The notes beneath the pieces are model-generated. The model saw only the letters and a list, made by a program, of their open reading frames with translations, was not told the origin of the DNA and ran no database searches. 64,000 nt of DNA from assembly GCF_022539665.2 (NCBI RefSeq), contig NC_081338.1, positions 4,339,679 through 4,403,678 of the forward strand. Reading direction: 5' to 3'. How positions within the stretch are numbered: the first letter of the stretch is position 1; every line of letters begins with the position of its first letter. The DNA is from Daphnia carinata. Lineage: Eukaryota; Arthropoda; Branchiopoda; Diplostraca; Daphniidae. Positions 22,668-34,581 of this stretch are shown piece after piece. The position numbers and the translations under genes were made by a program.

Positions 22668-23694
22668 TTAAATGTAGAATTTGCTAAGTTTATTATCATT
22701 CTTAGCGGTCATGCGTCGCGTGGCCATGAGGCAGAAATCCGGATAATGCTTCATCAGATCCACCCATTTTTGCTGCGAGCAAATCTCGAATTCATTACCG
22801 GCCATAAGTTCTAGCACAGATTCCAATAACTTCGGCAGTGCATGTACGCGGGAGAGAATCAGCAAACTGATGTTGTTGCTAATTGTCACCCGCTTTACCC
22901 ATACTTCAACGCATTCGTTCTTGAGCGTCTCGGTGCCATATTTATAAGACAGTTTGAAAAACATGACAATTGTTTGATCATCTGAAAGATTTGGAACATT
23001 AGCTGTGTACAAGTAAACCAAAAGTTGCTTGAACACATCCATTTCACAATCATCAATTTTCACTTTGTTGACCCCTGGTATTAAGGTTTCGAATGGAACA
23101 TGGCAGCAAAAACAGGGCTTCCAGTTGACAGAATGAGGGCATGGGCACTCACTTCTTGTCCATTTTTGCAAAAAAACTGAACATCACACTGGCTGTAAAG
23201 CAATATTTTCAGGCCCTGAATGATAGTCTTCTCACCCAAAGTAGTTGTTCCGAAGTTTATTCACAGTGTAATGGCGATCGGTAGAGATCCCATAACAATC
23301 TGGCTCCACATACTGTCAGCTATGTTCTGCAGTGGTATTTCATTTGCATATACTGATCCAGTATGAGGATGTATCCACATATAGACAGGCCTTGAATCCC
23401 AAGAATTCAACCGTTTCACTACTGAGTCAGTCGACTGGTGGTTTAATTTGGGGGGCATCCACTTTTTTAGATGTAGTGACATTCACCGAGTCTCTTGGCA
23501 ATATCTGTTCAACACTAATCAAGAATTTGCCCTTTCCATTTCCACGGTGGAGGTTTTCATCCTTCATGATAATGTTTAGGTGAATGATGAACATAGAACT
23601 TGACTTTGAACCAAGAAGTTGCAATTTCTGTTGGTGGCAATCTGCCTTCAGTACATTCTTCAAAATTCACCTTAATAGAAGAAATATCAGACAT
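22668..23694 (-). pseudogene. BTB/POZ protein pseudogene (SPOP-like family with N-terminal MATH-like part)
   Basis: From an ATG at 23694 the segments of one ancestral protein appear in order but in changing frames: MSDISSIKVNFEECTEGRLP; then KFLISVEQILPRDSVNV; then DSRPVYMWIHP and NEIPLQNIADSMW; then KNGQEVSAHALILSTGSPV with FAAMF; and finally KVKIDDCEMDVFKQLLVYLY through TRRM at the C-terminus. The BTB core itself is split by a one-base shift near 23085, where FHSKP meets a stop. The pieces overlap without room for introns, so frameshifts are the best explanation. Intact members would act as cullin-3 substrate adaptors. Confidence 0.7.
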
Positions 23695-24130
23695 TTCTTT
23701 TTCTTGTCGAAGCGATAGCACCAACGTTTCACCACGTGCTCAGCGTTTTAGTTAACTCTCCATATAAAATGTACACAACCTACGGTATAACGAGAAAGAA
23801 ACTAATTTTCTATAGGAAAGCTTAATGATCGTTAATTAATGGAAACTAGTGCGTCAAGCATAATCGAAATGATTTTGTAAGTTGTTGAAAAATCTGTTAC
23901 TTTGTTTCCTCTGGTGTTCTAAACAAAAAACTTACGCCGAGCTGGCGAGTAGTCTGCAGCGATATGGCGCATTAGTGCCAATTCCAACTGCATAAATGAA
24001 AGATGGCGTACATGGAATATCACTAAACACAGTAAACACTAGCAAAACGCGATAGTGGGTGCTTTGCAAAATAACATTGACTAAATATCTTTTTTACAAA
24101 AAAAAAATATTTAAATAGCATATCAGCAAT
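23695..24130. other. Spacer left of the tRNA-like repeat cluster
   Basis: No gene or RNA was recognised here. A GC-richer part near 23940-24010 has no motif that I can name. Confidence 0.4.
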
Positions 24131-24182
24131 GATTCGAACACGTGAAATCAGTACGGCTGCCACGAACTATGCCAGAGCGCCA
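24131..24182 (-). repeat. tRNA-derived repeat, copy 1
   Basis: The minus strand has an A-box-like TGGCATAGTTCGTGGC and a B-box TGTTCGAATC. The spacing is close to tRNA but stems do not close. A downstream motif, TGCCTATTTAAATGGGT at about 24210, is shared with copy 2, so the two are tandem copies of the same unit about 238 bp apart. Confidence 0.55.
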
Positions 24183-24239
24183 AATTTCAATTTTTAAATT
24201 TTGTATATAGCCTGCCTATTTAAATGGGTAAAACTTCGC

Positions 24240-24360
24240 TGTGTAAAAATATATAATATAAAATATTATTAAACATAATATAATAATTATAATATATATT
24301 AATATATTATATTATAATATTTTACTATATAATAATATAAAAAATAAATATATAATTTAA
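24240..24360. repeat. AT-only tract
   Basis: About 120 bp made almost entirely of A and T with ATAATAT-type words lies between two tRNA-derived copies. It may be a simple-repeat tail of the repeat unit. Confidence 0.7.
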
Positions 24361-24367
24361 AAACAGA

Positions 24368-24419
24368 GACTCGAACCCGTGATATCAGCATTGCATCCGT
24401 GCACTATGCCACAGCCCCA
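24368..24419 (-). repeat. tRNA-derived repeat, copy 2
   Basis: Same layout as copy 1: minus-strand TGGCATAGTGCACGG and B-box GGGTTCGAGTC, followed by TGCCTATTTGAATGGGT near 24450. No cloverleaf forms. Confidence 0.55.
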
Positions 24420-24494
24420 TACTTCATTTACTTGCTATAAAGATAAGCTGCCTATTTGAATGGGTGATATCTAAGCCAAAATTTGGTTGAGATG

Positions 24495-24558
24495 TGCGGT
24501 CCGGGCACAGTGGTTATCACCCGCGCTTTGTATTCTGTCGGTTCGAATCCCGCCACCT
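24495..24558 (+). repeat. tRNA-Val-like sequence, head of a SINE-type repeat
   Basis: The plus strand reads CACAGTGGTTATCAC (A-box region as in tRNA-Val) and then GGTTCGAATCCC (B-box). The anticodon arm is several bases too short for a real tRNA. A C-rich tail (CCACCCACCC) follows. It is opposite in orientation to the two copies on its left. Confidence 0.55.
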
Positions 24559-25451
24559 CCAACCTCCAATTCCCTTCCCTCCACGCTCTCCTCCCACTCC
24601 GACCACCCACCCACCCTCTCCTCCCACTCAAGATTCATCTCATCGAATTACGCAACATTCAGCATCTTCATTAAAACAGATTCGCAAGATTCTTCATCTC
24701 GTCATATCAAGAAAGAAAAAAGGAGAAGACTATAATAGGGGCTAAACATGGCACACTCAAAATACACACACACAAGTCACTGTACAGACGTTTCATATCG
24801 ATCTGTAGTACCGTTACTACATGTTGAAGATCGACCCACAAAACTGAGGTAGAGAAGAGGTGATCGGAACTCGTAGGTTGTTCGTAAGTTCTCCCCATGG
24901 CCACTAGGTTCATGGATGCAGGCAGCTAATCATCGGGCGATGTGACCCTCCTCTCTACCAAAAGTTTTTGTTTTCACACCAGCCCAACGTACGGCTATAA
25001 TGTAAATATACCCAACGTTACGCGGATTGGGACATTTCGCCAGTCCGCTTTACGAAATGTGACAGACATGCATCCGTTAACGTAGTTAATTGAATGATTG
25101 ATGGGCAAAAAACATAACATTGACCGCTTTGTGTTCTGCCAGTGTGATATTTCAAGGATTTTTGTTAATTGACCAAGGGAAATTTCTGATCATTTTGACT
25201 AGAAAAATTACGTATAAAAACAAAATATAGAACCTATTTAAATTCAGAAAAATATCAGCAAAAATAACGGATAAGTGAATTATTTCTTTAAAATCTCCGA
25301 TGTGCCCCATCCTTCTCATGTTCCATTTTCTTCTTCTTTTCCAGGCAAATTTCAGTACTTTTCAACTGAGAATCCTCTTATATCAAATAATAGTGTAAAA
25401 AAACAAGCAAAGAAGATAAGAGTATTTGGGAACCACAAATTTACCATCGGC
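24559..25451. other. Spacer between the tRNA-like cluster and the second LU gene
   Basis: No exon recognised. The right part is likely the 3' UTR of the LU gene ending at 25452. Confidence 0.4.
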
Positions 25452-26777
25452 TTAGAAACATAAGAGCAGAGTCAAAAGGAAGGTCAGACCGAGACTTGTT
25501 AATGAACTACGCAATTCTGAAAAAATTTTATCAGAATTATTTGTGTTATGAAAATTAAGTAAAGACCAGAAAGAAGGGCACTAGTACCTGAAGTAGAATC
25601 AACTGCGATCTTTAGGGCATCCATTCTGTTGCACAAATCACCGATTCGACAAAACAGATGGACGCTTTCGTTTGATCTATATTTTGAAGAAAGAATTCTT
25701 AGTAATCAACAAAACCTGCCTTTATCATAATAAGATCATCCAAACAAGTTACCCATATTTCATTAATCCAACGGCATCTGAAACGATGCAACCTCGTGAA
25801 ACCCATTGTTCGCCGTTAGATGGAACTAGGGAATCCTGGTCTAGCGTCGATCGTTCCACGTAACAAGCCTCGTTTGGACCACAAATCACCTGTCTTGAAA
25901 CGGCTGAGGGATTTACCATGCATTTGTCGTTGATGCCCATGCCATTACACTCGTAGCATTTGAGAACTAAATGGAACGGAACACATATCTTTGAAATACG
26001 AACATGGACAAGGAAAAGTCTTCATCATTACGTCCGTCACCGTGATTGCACAAATCTTTCGCACAGTAATGCTTGTGGATCGTGTAATCGCCTAAGTTGT
26101 GCGTCAGCTCCTCGGAGTCGGGGGATTTGCAACCTCGCCAAATGGATACTAGGCTAGTAGAATCGCATTTATCATAAATAGTTGGAAAACCAATAAATCT
26201 CCAAAATTAGTAGTAATTTTACCTGGCAGATGTTGATGACTGACTTGCTGTTTTTGTCCCTGAACTTTTGACTCCATCCGATTTCGTGAAATTGACAACT
26301 TTCATTGTAACGCATGTTCCAATAACAATTATTAATTTCTCACAAATTAATTATGCATTGATAGAATGTTTTTAACCTGGTATTTCTGTGCGAATAACGC
26401 TGCACAGGTGACCCTTTGGACAAAGGACTGCCTTGGCATATACTTTTGGGTTGATGGCGCAAAAATGAGCGTCGTCGCATGAATAACATTTGAAAACTGA
26501 ATCGGTAACTATATAGCTAGATAATTATTTAACCAACTTCAAAATTGAACGCACGAAAATTACCTCTGTTTCGATAGTAGGACGTTGGAGCATACCTAAC
26601 TTTAGTTGGATACCTAATTCTACCACCACCCCCGGATCTTCGAGCATCTGAAAAGTAGGAGGCAAACCCGCATATTATTACAAACGTTAAAAAAAAATCA
26701 ATTGCGTGTTAAAAAGCCTTACCTGAATAGCTGTTGAAGACCAAAATAAGCAATGTAAAAAACAAGAATTCTTTCAT
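25452..26777 (-). CDS. Secreted two-domain LU (Ly6/uPAR) protein, probably GPI-anchored, copy 2
   Basis: Eight exons (26777-26723, 26647-26564, 26496-26377, 26298-26223, 26153-26032, 25966-25753, 25676-25588, 25516-25452) join to 274 residues, the shortest of the three paralogues. A signal peptide (MKEFLFFTLLILVFNSYS) precedes a Gly/Arg-rich stretch. LU domain 1 starts FKCYSCDDAHFC, is interrupted by a short Ser/Thr linker and ends CAKDLCNHGDG. LU domain 2 starts LKCYECNGMGINDKC and ends CRIGDLCN. The C-terminal hydrophobic tail (LGLTFLLTLLLCF) fits a GPI signal. Exon phases match the other copies. Exon 6 fuses two exons that are separate in copies 1 and 3, so an intron was lost or gained here. 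Confidence 0.85.
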
Positions 26778-27385
26778 TTTCAACACTTGATTTCTCAATA
26801 GGGTCAGTATGCGTGAACACGCTAGATTAGGCCTCCTGTTTCGTTTAAAATGCTACAAATTTATGATTAGTTTTCAAAAAGAGTTACGAGATCCAAACTA
26901 TTTCGTACGGTAGACCGCATGTGGGACTGATACCACAGGCGGATGTACGCTTTTTAAATCATAAGATAAACTCCCTTCCTGTCGAGTTCGTTGCTTTAGT
27001 GACAAATTACCCAAATCGGCGGTAAATGTATCAAGGTCAATATAAGTCCTGAAGGAAGTTTATATTAATTTCTTCACCGATTTCCCATGAAATCATCTGC
27101 TATTATTGACACCATACAAATTTGTATTGTTAAAATGGTTAATATCGAACGGGAAAAAATGGCTAAATAGACATCAAAATTTAGTAGTGAGGAAACAATC
27201 ACGTTGCCGTTCAAAATAAGTATGCAACCGTTCAATAAAATAGATCGTAGTGACTAGATTTTAAATGACTGAATTTGGTCTTGTTTGTTAATAATAAAAC
27301 AAGAAACATTTAGCGCAGGAATTTTAGGAAAAGGGACTTTGAGATCTCAATAAGAATGAATTGGTTCAGAAGAATAGTTACCAAA
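26778..27385. other. Spacer between LU copies 2 and 3
   Basis: It holds the copy 2 promoter and the copy 3 3' UTR. No other feature recognised. Confidence 0.4.
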
Positions 27386-28965
27386 CTACTGCCAAAGCAG
27401 CAATATCAGGAGGGATGCAATAATGAGTAAACTGAATCGTTCAAGATTCAAACCTGAAAATAGGCACAAAATCAGAGTCTGTTTTTAAAAGAAGTCCATT
27501 TGAATATACCATTAGCAGAGTTAATGACATCTAAATCAGCGCCGTCTACATAGTTGCACAAATCCGATGAACACGAGAGAGACAGGATACTAGATTCCAA
27601 TTGGAAAAACATAATTCGGTAAACAATCAAAAGTGTTTTTTTTTTTCGGATGCGTTATACCTTGTTCCTTCTTCAGGATCATGATCGTCGTCGGTAACAC
27701 CAGCCGCTTTACAACCTCTTGAGATGAAAACTGTGGTGGATTCCACTGTACACACCGACAAAAACATATCGAATAATAACTTCGTATGCCGATGAAACAT
27801 ATAAAGCCGCGAACTAACCAGGGCCCTTGGCAGATGCTGTAACATTGATTGCTGTCATTCGAAGAATGTTGCAATATTCATTAGACTCGCATGTTACGAC
27901 TTTTGCCACTTCGGATGGATTCACCATGCACATATGATTGCTGCCCTCCCCCTCACATTCGTAACATTTCAACCCTAAGTAACAAACCATTAAATTACAA
28001 AAGTTTGGCAGCATCATATGAATGTGATAATGCAACGCTTACGGCCATCGCCAACGTTGCACAACTCCGTAAGACAGAATTGGATGTATGTTTTAGTAGT
28101 GTCTCCATTCGGCCCGGTCGATGTCATTAAATTGCTTTGAAGAACGTCTGGTGGCTTGCATCCTCGTGATATTAGCACTCTTGTGTTGCCTGTTTGATAA
28201 ATACTTCGTTATAAGGATCATTTTGCTGATGAAGAAAACTTAAACGAATGCCTACTTTCAGTGCTTTTCAATGACCATTGGCCAGCCTCTCCAGGGTCGT
28301 CCATAGCAGTAGTTTGAATGGTGTTAGATGATAGGGTGCTAGTATTGCCATGAGAAACAGTATGTTTGTGGCTTCCAATAGGATCTAGATAGAAAACTTG
28401 TAAGAGTTGAAGAAATGAAAGACCTTGTGTACAGTTACTACTGGGCTGGAATGAAATTTCTCTCCTGAGAACACTACAATATTGATTATGTGGACAAGAG
28501 ACTCTTCTAGAGATTGTAGCAGGGCTGATGACACAGACATCATTATCCATCCCTTCACATGCATAGCATTGGGTACCTGACAAAGAAAGTGTCTCAAAGT
28601 TAATTGATGACCAACAGGTGTGAGAGCACAATATTACCATGTCGATATGAATTCCTATGCCTTCTATAACCATGCCTCATAGGGATGACAACCGGGATCA
28701 AAAGAGCAGCACCCATTCCCATGCCTAGGCCCATACCCATTCCTGCTCCCATACCAATGCCCATTCCTGTTCCTAGTCCCATTTTCGATTTTGGCATTTT
28801 CATATTTCTTCCAGGTGACTTCATCCGTTTGTATCCAAAGCCCTTAGCATCTATAATAATAAAGAGTTTTAATAATATTATAATAGATAATGGAGTTGTC
28901 ATGACACCTGTGTTATGGACAACCAAGCTAATGACCACAACCATGAAAACCAGCATAGCTTTCAT
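27386..28965 (-). CDS. Secreted two-domain LU (Ly6/uPAR) protein, probably GPI-anchored, copy 3
   Basis: Nine exons (28965-28908, 28850-28638, 28576-28442, 28384-28256, 28189-28043, 27974-27819, 27745-27661, 27589-27510, 27453-27386) join to 356 residues. A signal peptide (MKAMLVFMVVVISLVV) is followed by a Lys-rich stretch and an unusual Gly-Met repeat (MGLGTGMGIGMGAGMG and more). LU domain 1 starts TQCYACEGMDNDVC and ends CLTELCNVGDG; LU domain 2 starts LKCYECEGEGSNHMC and ends CSSDLCN. The tail LLIIASLLILLLW suits GPI anchoring. The domain-1 linker is split over two exons here but is one exon in copy 1. The exon 3 donor (CCCA|GTAGTA) was chosen to give a 57-nt intron. Confidence 0.85.
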
Positions 28966-29067
28966 TTTAAAATAGATGTAAAACGTTATCAGGAATAGCA
29001 AATGACAAAACTTTTCACGCCAAAACGGTAGCAAAAATGCTGCAGGTCACCACAACTTTCCACAGCA
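28966..29067. promoter_or_regulatory. Short divergent promoter region
   Basis: Only 102 bp separate the start codon of LU copy 3 (minus strand) from the start codon of the 75-residue gene (plus strand). Both 5' UTRs and core promoters must fit here or overlap the neighbours. No TATA box stands out. A shared bidirectional promoter is inference from spacing. Confidence 0.4.
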
Positions 29068-29372
29068 ATGAAGAAAAAGGCGCCTAAAAAAACCAAGATG
29101 AACGACGATGGCGAACTTATTCAACGTCTCTGCAGACTAGATCAACAGTTGAAAGCTGGATTCAAAGCCGTACAATTGTTACATTTTAAAGGAAGTCATG
29201 CAAGTAAGTACGTATAGGTCCAAAAGAATAAAGCTTTTCTGAAAATCTTCTATTGCATTCCAAATGCTACATCCAATTAGATTGCAGAATCGATGTTTTG
29301 GATGCCGTCGTCAATGCGAATCAACAACAAACCGATCTGCAACAAATATCAGAATGTGAAAAGGAGCGCTAG
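29068..29372 (+). CDS. Small uncharacterised Gln/Lys-rich protein, two exons
   Basis: Exon 29068-29203, a GTAAGT donor, an AATTAG acceptor and exon 29281-29372 give 75 residues starting MKKKAPKKTK and ending SECEKER. The middle (LIQRLCRLDQQLKAGFKAVQ) looks like an amphipathic helix and the end is Gln-rich (NANQQQTDLQQ), so a short coiled-coil subunit is possible. There is no signal peptide. I do not recognise the family. It is divergent from LU copy 3. Confidence 0.6.
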
Positions 29373-32300
29373 ATGTCTCTGTGAACATTCGAGTTGTGAA
29401 AGGAAAAGGGATAATTTTCTGGGTTATTTGATTAACAAAGAGTAGTAAAAACTTTAAGTATGTTCATCTTGCATCATCTTTCTTAAAATCATCGGCAAAA
29501 ACATTAAGCACGTAATTTTAATACAAAAAAAGAGAGTCGAAATAGTTTTTTTTGCGTCGTTTTCACCTAAAAGGAAAAATCATTTTCGTACCTGAATGCG
29601 CTGTGATTAGTGCCATCCGTGTGTCTCTCTTTTTCGCGGTAGTGAGACATAATTTTCTGTCATCAACCTGTACTGCAATTTGTCCGTTCCCGGAACTGGG
29701 AGGTTTTCCATCCCACCTGCCATAATAAGGTTCTGCCATCAAAAGCGAAGAACCGCAAGCGGACATGACAATACACACACAAGGGTGCACACACACACAC
29801 ACACATACCCGCCTGTACACATCACATCACGATTCATCCACATCGATCAGGTAAAGAGATGGCTGACTGATGGATGACACATTTTGTGTATTCATGTATA
29901 AAATGGAGAGGGGTTCAACCGAACGACCAAACAGATCAAGCCATACATCTTTTTCCTTGTATACTGTTTCGTTTATATCTTGCCATCGAATAACCCACGA
30001 GAAATGGTTTTGATATTGTCGCATGTAGGTGAAAAACCATTCTGGCTGCCGTCGCCATTAGCGATACTAGTAGAACAAAATGTATAGAAACCGGGTTCAA
30101 AAAGGACGGTGGCAGTAGACCCATAAATTTTTTTGTTTTTTGTTTTACACGTATACACAACTATGGGCAATATAAATCAAATAAAAGAGATACCTCTTCT
30201 ACTACTAGTCGAGCCTGAAGAATACATGTTTTTATATTACAGCCGAGTTCCCATAAAAATGGATAGCCTATCCATCGACGAAATTCCTCAAGATTCCATC
30301 GCGAGTTGAAAAAACAAGTGGAAATAGTGGAAAGAAGAATGGGCGTTTGACAGTCAAATCAAGTTGTCCTATGCTACAACAAAAAAAACAAAAGAAGACG
30401 AGCAGCTGCAGAGACCACCGAGAGATATATTCGAATTTGAAAAAGAAGGAGGTTCGGTTTCTTTTTTGCCGGCTATCCATCAAGAGGCAGATCGAGCAGC
30501 TCAACATCCGGAATTACGCACTTGACAAGCCCAAGCTCTATAGATGGACTCCTGCCTTGCTGCCTGTCATCCGTGTGTACTCAACAGACAAGGTTAGCTT
30601 ACGGTTGGGGGGGGGGGGGGGGAACCAGGACTAGGAACGTTCTCAATTCCTGAAATTCTGATCACCCAAATCCCAAGAATCTCAACCAATTTTTTATCTT
30701 CTGGGGCGCTGGACGTCGCCAGCATCTCCTATATTTTACCCCCCATGAATGGACAAAATGGGAAAGAAGAAACAAAAAGGTAAAAATCTAGAAGCCGGAC
30801 AGAGGCAGTTAAGTAAGCGCATCAAAGCCATCAGAAGCGAACAGAAAATGAAAAAGAGAAAAACCAAAAAACACATCGATCCATTATCATCCCATCAGTC
30901 AGATCCGGTTGAGTCGGACTTTGGTCGTCGTAAGAGTTGACCAGAGTTGTCGTCACGACCTAATGGGCCTCTTTTCTTCTCTCTCTCTCTCTCTCTCTCT
31001 TTTTCTTCTCGTGAATATAAAATATAAAAGCTCTCGAATTTTTCAGCCGTGTTTGATGCTCTATCGTATTATTTATAGAGACACAACAGGATCTAGGAGG
31101 AAAGGGCGCTGACTATCATCGCCCACTCTGCGGATTCCTCGTCCGCGTTGACCCACAGAGACGAGGGATCTATGGCTGTTCATTCATCAACGACCATTTC
31201 TCCCTCTTTGGTTGAGAGGGGAGCAACGAAGGGAGTCAGCGCGCGTTGTTGTTGACGAGTTGTCATTCATCGTTTGGAAGCCATTTTTCTAATCCTTGAC
31301 GACTGGAAATGAATTGCCCCCTAAAAAGTGCCACAAGCCTTTGAATAATGTCCCCAAAGACGGATCTGCTTATCCGTTCATCTTGCAAATATATTTTTGT
31401 AGATAATACATATTCTATTAAATGGCCAGTGCTATTAATCTGGCCATTTTTTGACATCTTACGTCATCGAAATAGAACCAAAGTCACATTCAAATTTCCC
31501 CAAACCGTATGAGGATACGCATTACGATGAGTGGCTGCTGCACGGTGGTGGCTAGTGCATCATCACCGTTCTGTCAACTCTTGGCATACACATACACACA
31601 GAAACACAGCTTGCGGGAGACCGCACTTTTCTCAAACTTTTTCGTGATTCACGATCGAGTCATTTGTCTATCGTCTCTTGATAGCAAACAGCACACTATA
31701 TTGTGCCAGCTGAAAACTAAGTCCTTTTGTGCTTTGTTTTTGTTTGGACATTTTTATCGTCATCCGTTTGCTGTTTTTGGAATACATTTTTTGTTCTTGT
31801 TTTTTTTAAAGATCGACGCCGTGACGTAGTGACTGACCCATTTTGCATATCCTCCCACCGAAATTTTTTTTTCTTCCAACCCATTCGGCAGCGTTTAAAA
31901 TTCCCGCGTCCACAAATGTTTCAACCACATCGTGTTGGAATTCTTTGCCTCCCTCTCGCTCTCTCTCTCGTCAATTTTGAATAGACCGCGCGGGAATATG
32001 AATGGGCAAAAGAGCAATTTGAGAAAAAAAAAAAAAAAATGAAAGAAAAAATTAAGGATGTGTTGCGTCGCTGTGGAATGCCAACGACCGCCTTATTGCT
32101 GTTGCTCCGAAACTTTTTCTTTTTGATTTTTATTCTTTCTTTTTTCGTAAAAGTCCAAATAATATGTATATGATCTAAGGACGCCCGTTGCAGCAGAGCC
32201 TCAAATTCTCAGCTACTGATTTGCATCTGCCAAAACTGAAAAATCCTTTAATTATATGGCAACAGCGTGGCGGCAAGAAAGCCATTAGGCAAGTCTAGTT

Positions 32301-32787
32301 TCTAGCAAGAAAAAGAAAAGGGATTGTTGCTCCAAATACCGCGCCATTCTTCTGCACAGTAAATCAGACCGAGAGATTTTTCTTTTTTTCTTTTTCTCCA
32401 CATTATTAATGTGCGTTTTCTTTCAAAATGTTTTCAAAAGTCCGGGTCAGGAATCCTTTGGACTAACCAATCGAGCAAAGGTACTGCACCACCATACACC
32501 TTGTATGTGGATGCAGTGGTTCGAAAGGGGCCAATAGGGTACAGGCCTTTCGTGCTTTTTCGTGGACCTCAACATCCACACAAGAGGAGGGAGGAAAAGA
32601 GGAGGAGGAGTGCTAGCTAGTGGAAGTTGGTGGTGGTCTTCTCCCTCCCCCCCTCTTCACCGGCTGTAGCTATATATATTACACGCTGCAAAGTTCTTCG
32701 GAGTGGACAATCGACTCATGTACCGCATAGAGCTTATTCACACTTTGTTGACCTCACCCGGAGAAGAAGTTAATAGTGTGACAACGA
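29373..32787. other. Long region without recognised genes
   Basis: It contains simple repeats: an AC run at about 29788-29806, a run of 16 G at 30607-30622 and a CT run near 30975-31000. The low-complexity open frames look accidental. No splice-supported exon set was found. It may hold regulatory DNA for the gene that starts near 32.8 kb. Confidence 0.45.
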
Positions 32788-32820
32788 CTATATAGATCGC
32801 TACATTTTCCGTTCGTTAGT
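32788..32820 (+). promoter_or_regulatory. TATA-type core promoter with initiator
   Basis: CTATATAGAT at 32788-32797 is followed about 27 bp later by an initiator-like GTTAGTTC at about 32815. This spacing is that of an arthropod TATA promoter. A likely 5' UTR exon follows, ending at a good splice donor (AAAAG|GTAAAC) at 32909. Confidence 0.5.
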
Positions 32821-32909
32821 TCATTCATTTTCATCACCCACGCGTTTCAATTCGGCCGTTTTCCACGCTAATTCAACCAACGTCATCAAAGAAAAACAAA
32901 AAGCAAAAG
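32817..32909 (+). other. Probable non-coding first exon (5' UTR) of the gene at 34582
   Basis: The segment runs from the predicted start site to the donor GTAAAC at 32910. The next good acceptor with a coding exon is the TCTAG directly before the ATG at 34582, giving a 1.67-kb first intron. The link between the two is inference. Confidence 0.4.
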
Positions 32910-34581
32910 GTAAACTACGGCAAAAGTTGTAACGACACTCTCTTCTTTTTGAAAGTTACGGTTAATCATTCTAGTCACGGAACGCCGTGAGATTCGGTCG
33001 CAATCGGTAACGTTTGCAAACAAAATGTGAATGACCATTTGTTAAAACATTTGTAAACTTGGAAAGGCAATTTGAGGCAACAAACGGCAATAACAGAAAA
33101 CACGAGAGAATCGCGAAAGAAGACGCGCGTTCATTTGAATATCCCCAAATCTTGTTCTTGTTTCGTCCAATATATAAGAATGACATGGAGGGAGGCTACC
33201 TCAGTTACGCGCTCAAGAGCTGCTGATGGACGCCTTTGCCTTCTTTTAGTTTTCCTTTCTTTTCTTATTTTAAATTTAAATCCCAGCTGACGGCCCACAT
33301 CTCGCCCAGCGGCGGTCAGCCGCGCCAATGGACTTGTAGGGTTATCAAGTTGTTGTAATTGATGACTTCAAGAATCTCTTTTCTATTTCTTTTTCCCCTT
33401 GATTCTATAAGCCACGACAACGTTCCTCCTTTTCCCCCGGTGTACACACCATTAAAATTCACCAAACAAAACTTGGTTGGCAGTGATTAATTTTTGAAGA
33501 ATTATCCAATTATTGCGTACCCTAAAGAAAAGAATGTGAATCCCGTAGCGCAACGTCGTAAAAACGAAGAAGAAAAGATTTTAAATCAAAAAAAAAAAAA
33601 AAAAGGTTGAAGTTGCTGGCGCAAACCATCCCGCGTGATTTGAATTTGATTGTACAATTTCGTCATCGCTTCTGAATTATTTGGTGGACTTTTTTTTATT
33701 CTTTTCGGTTCCGTTTGTTTGTTGTTTTATTCTGTGCAGGTCGCCTCTTCATAGAAGCTGGGGGCACAATTTCACGGACAAGAGAAAGAGAGAGAGAGAG
33801 AAAAAAAAAGCAGTTAGAAAGATAGAGAGCAATATTCAAAGTTATTCCAAACACGCCAAGCATTCTTTTTCTCTCTCTCCTTTAACTTTACACCGCTCAT
33901 CCACACACACAGAGTGAGAGTGTGTATATAAAATACCTGCATTCCTCACCTAATTGAGCACGAGCCCTTCGCCGCATTCCCCCCCATCACCTTTCAAGTT
34001 ATTGAAGAAGATCGAAATTCACATATAGAGCCTTCCATGTCGTAGTAATTAGAATGGGACTTTCCCTTGCCCCCCTAAATCTTTTTTTCCCCCTCTAACC
34101 GACCGCACCAAACATCCACCCATCATAAAAGTAGAGGGGAATGGAGGGAAAAATGCAACGATAAAGAATGGAAACGAAAGTTCCATGACATGCACATGGA
34201 ATGTCAAGAATCTCTGGGTCGTGAGTTTCGCGCGCGCGCTTCCAAACACCTGTTTTTCTCTGGAATTTCCTTTTGATTGTTTTCTTTGTGTAACGGAATA
34301 CACACATTTTTTTTTCTTTGGAAAATATAAAGAAAAGATCCGGTCAAGTGGTGGCTGAGACCTAAGATTTGACCGAGCTACCGGTCTTCAGCCCGCCACG
34401 ACTTTCTTCAAGCTAGGTTCCCTTTCTGCTTAATCTACTTTAGTTTTTGAATGGGTTTTCTCGTTCCTACCTTAATGGCTTTTGTCCTCGAGGACTTTGA
34501 CAAGTGGATTAACACCAACTTTGGTTCGACTGCTGAACACCTGATGAATGATAAACATCCCCGTATGTGTTTTCAATCTAG

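Noticed and set aside
24131-24558. Functional tRNA genes at the A/B-box sequences
   Set aside because: Acceptor, anticodon or T stems fail to pair, and one anticodon arm is too short; tRNA-derived repeats explain them better.
28685-28975. Plus-strand open frame with Pro/Ile/Met repeats
   Set aside because: It is the antisense shadow of the Gly-Met repeat of LU copy 3.
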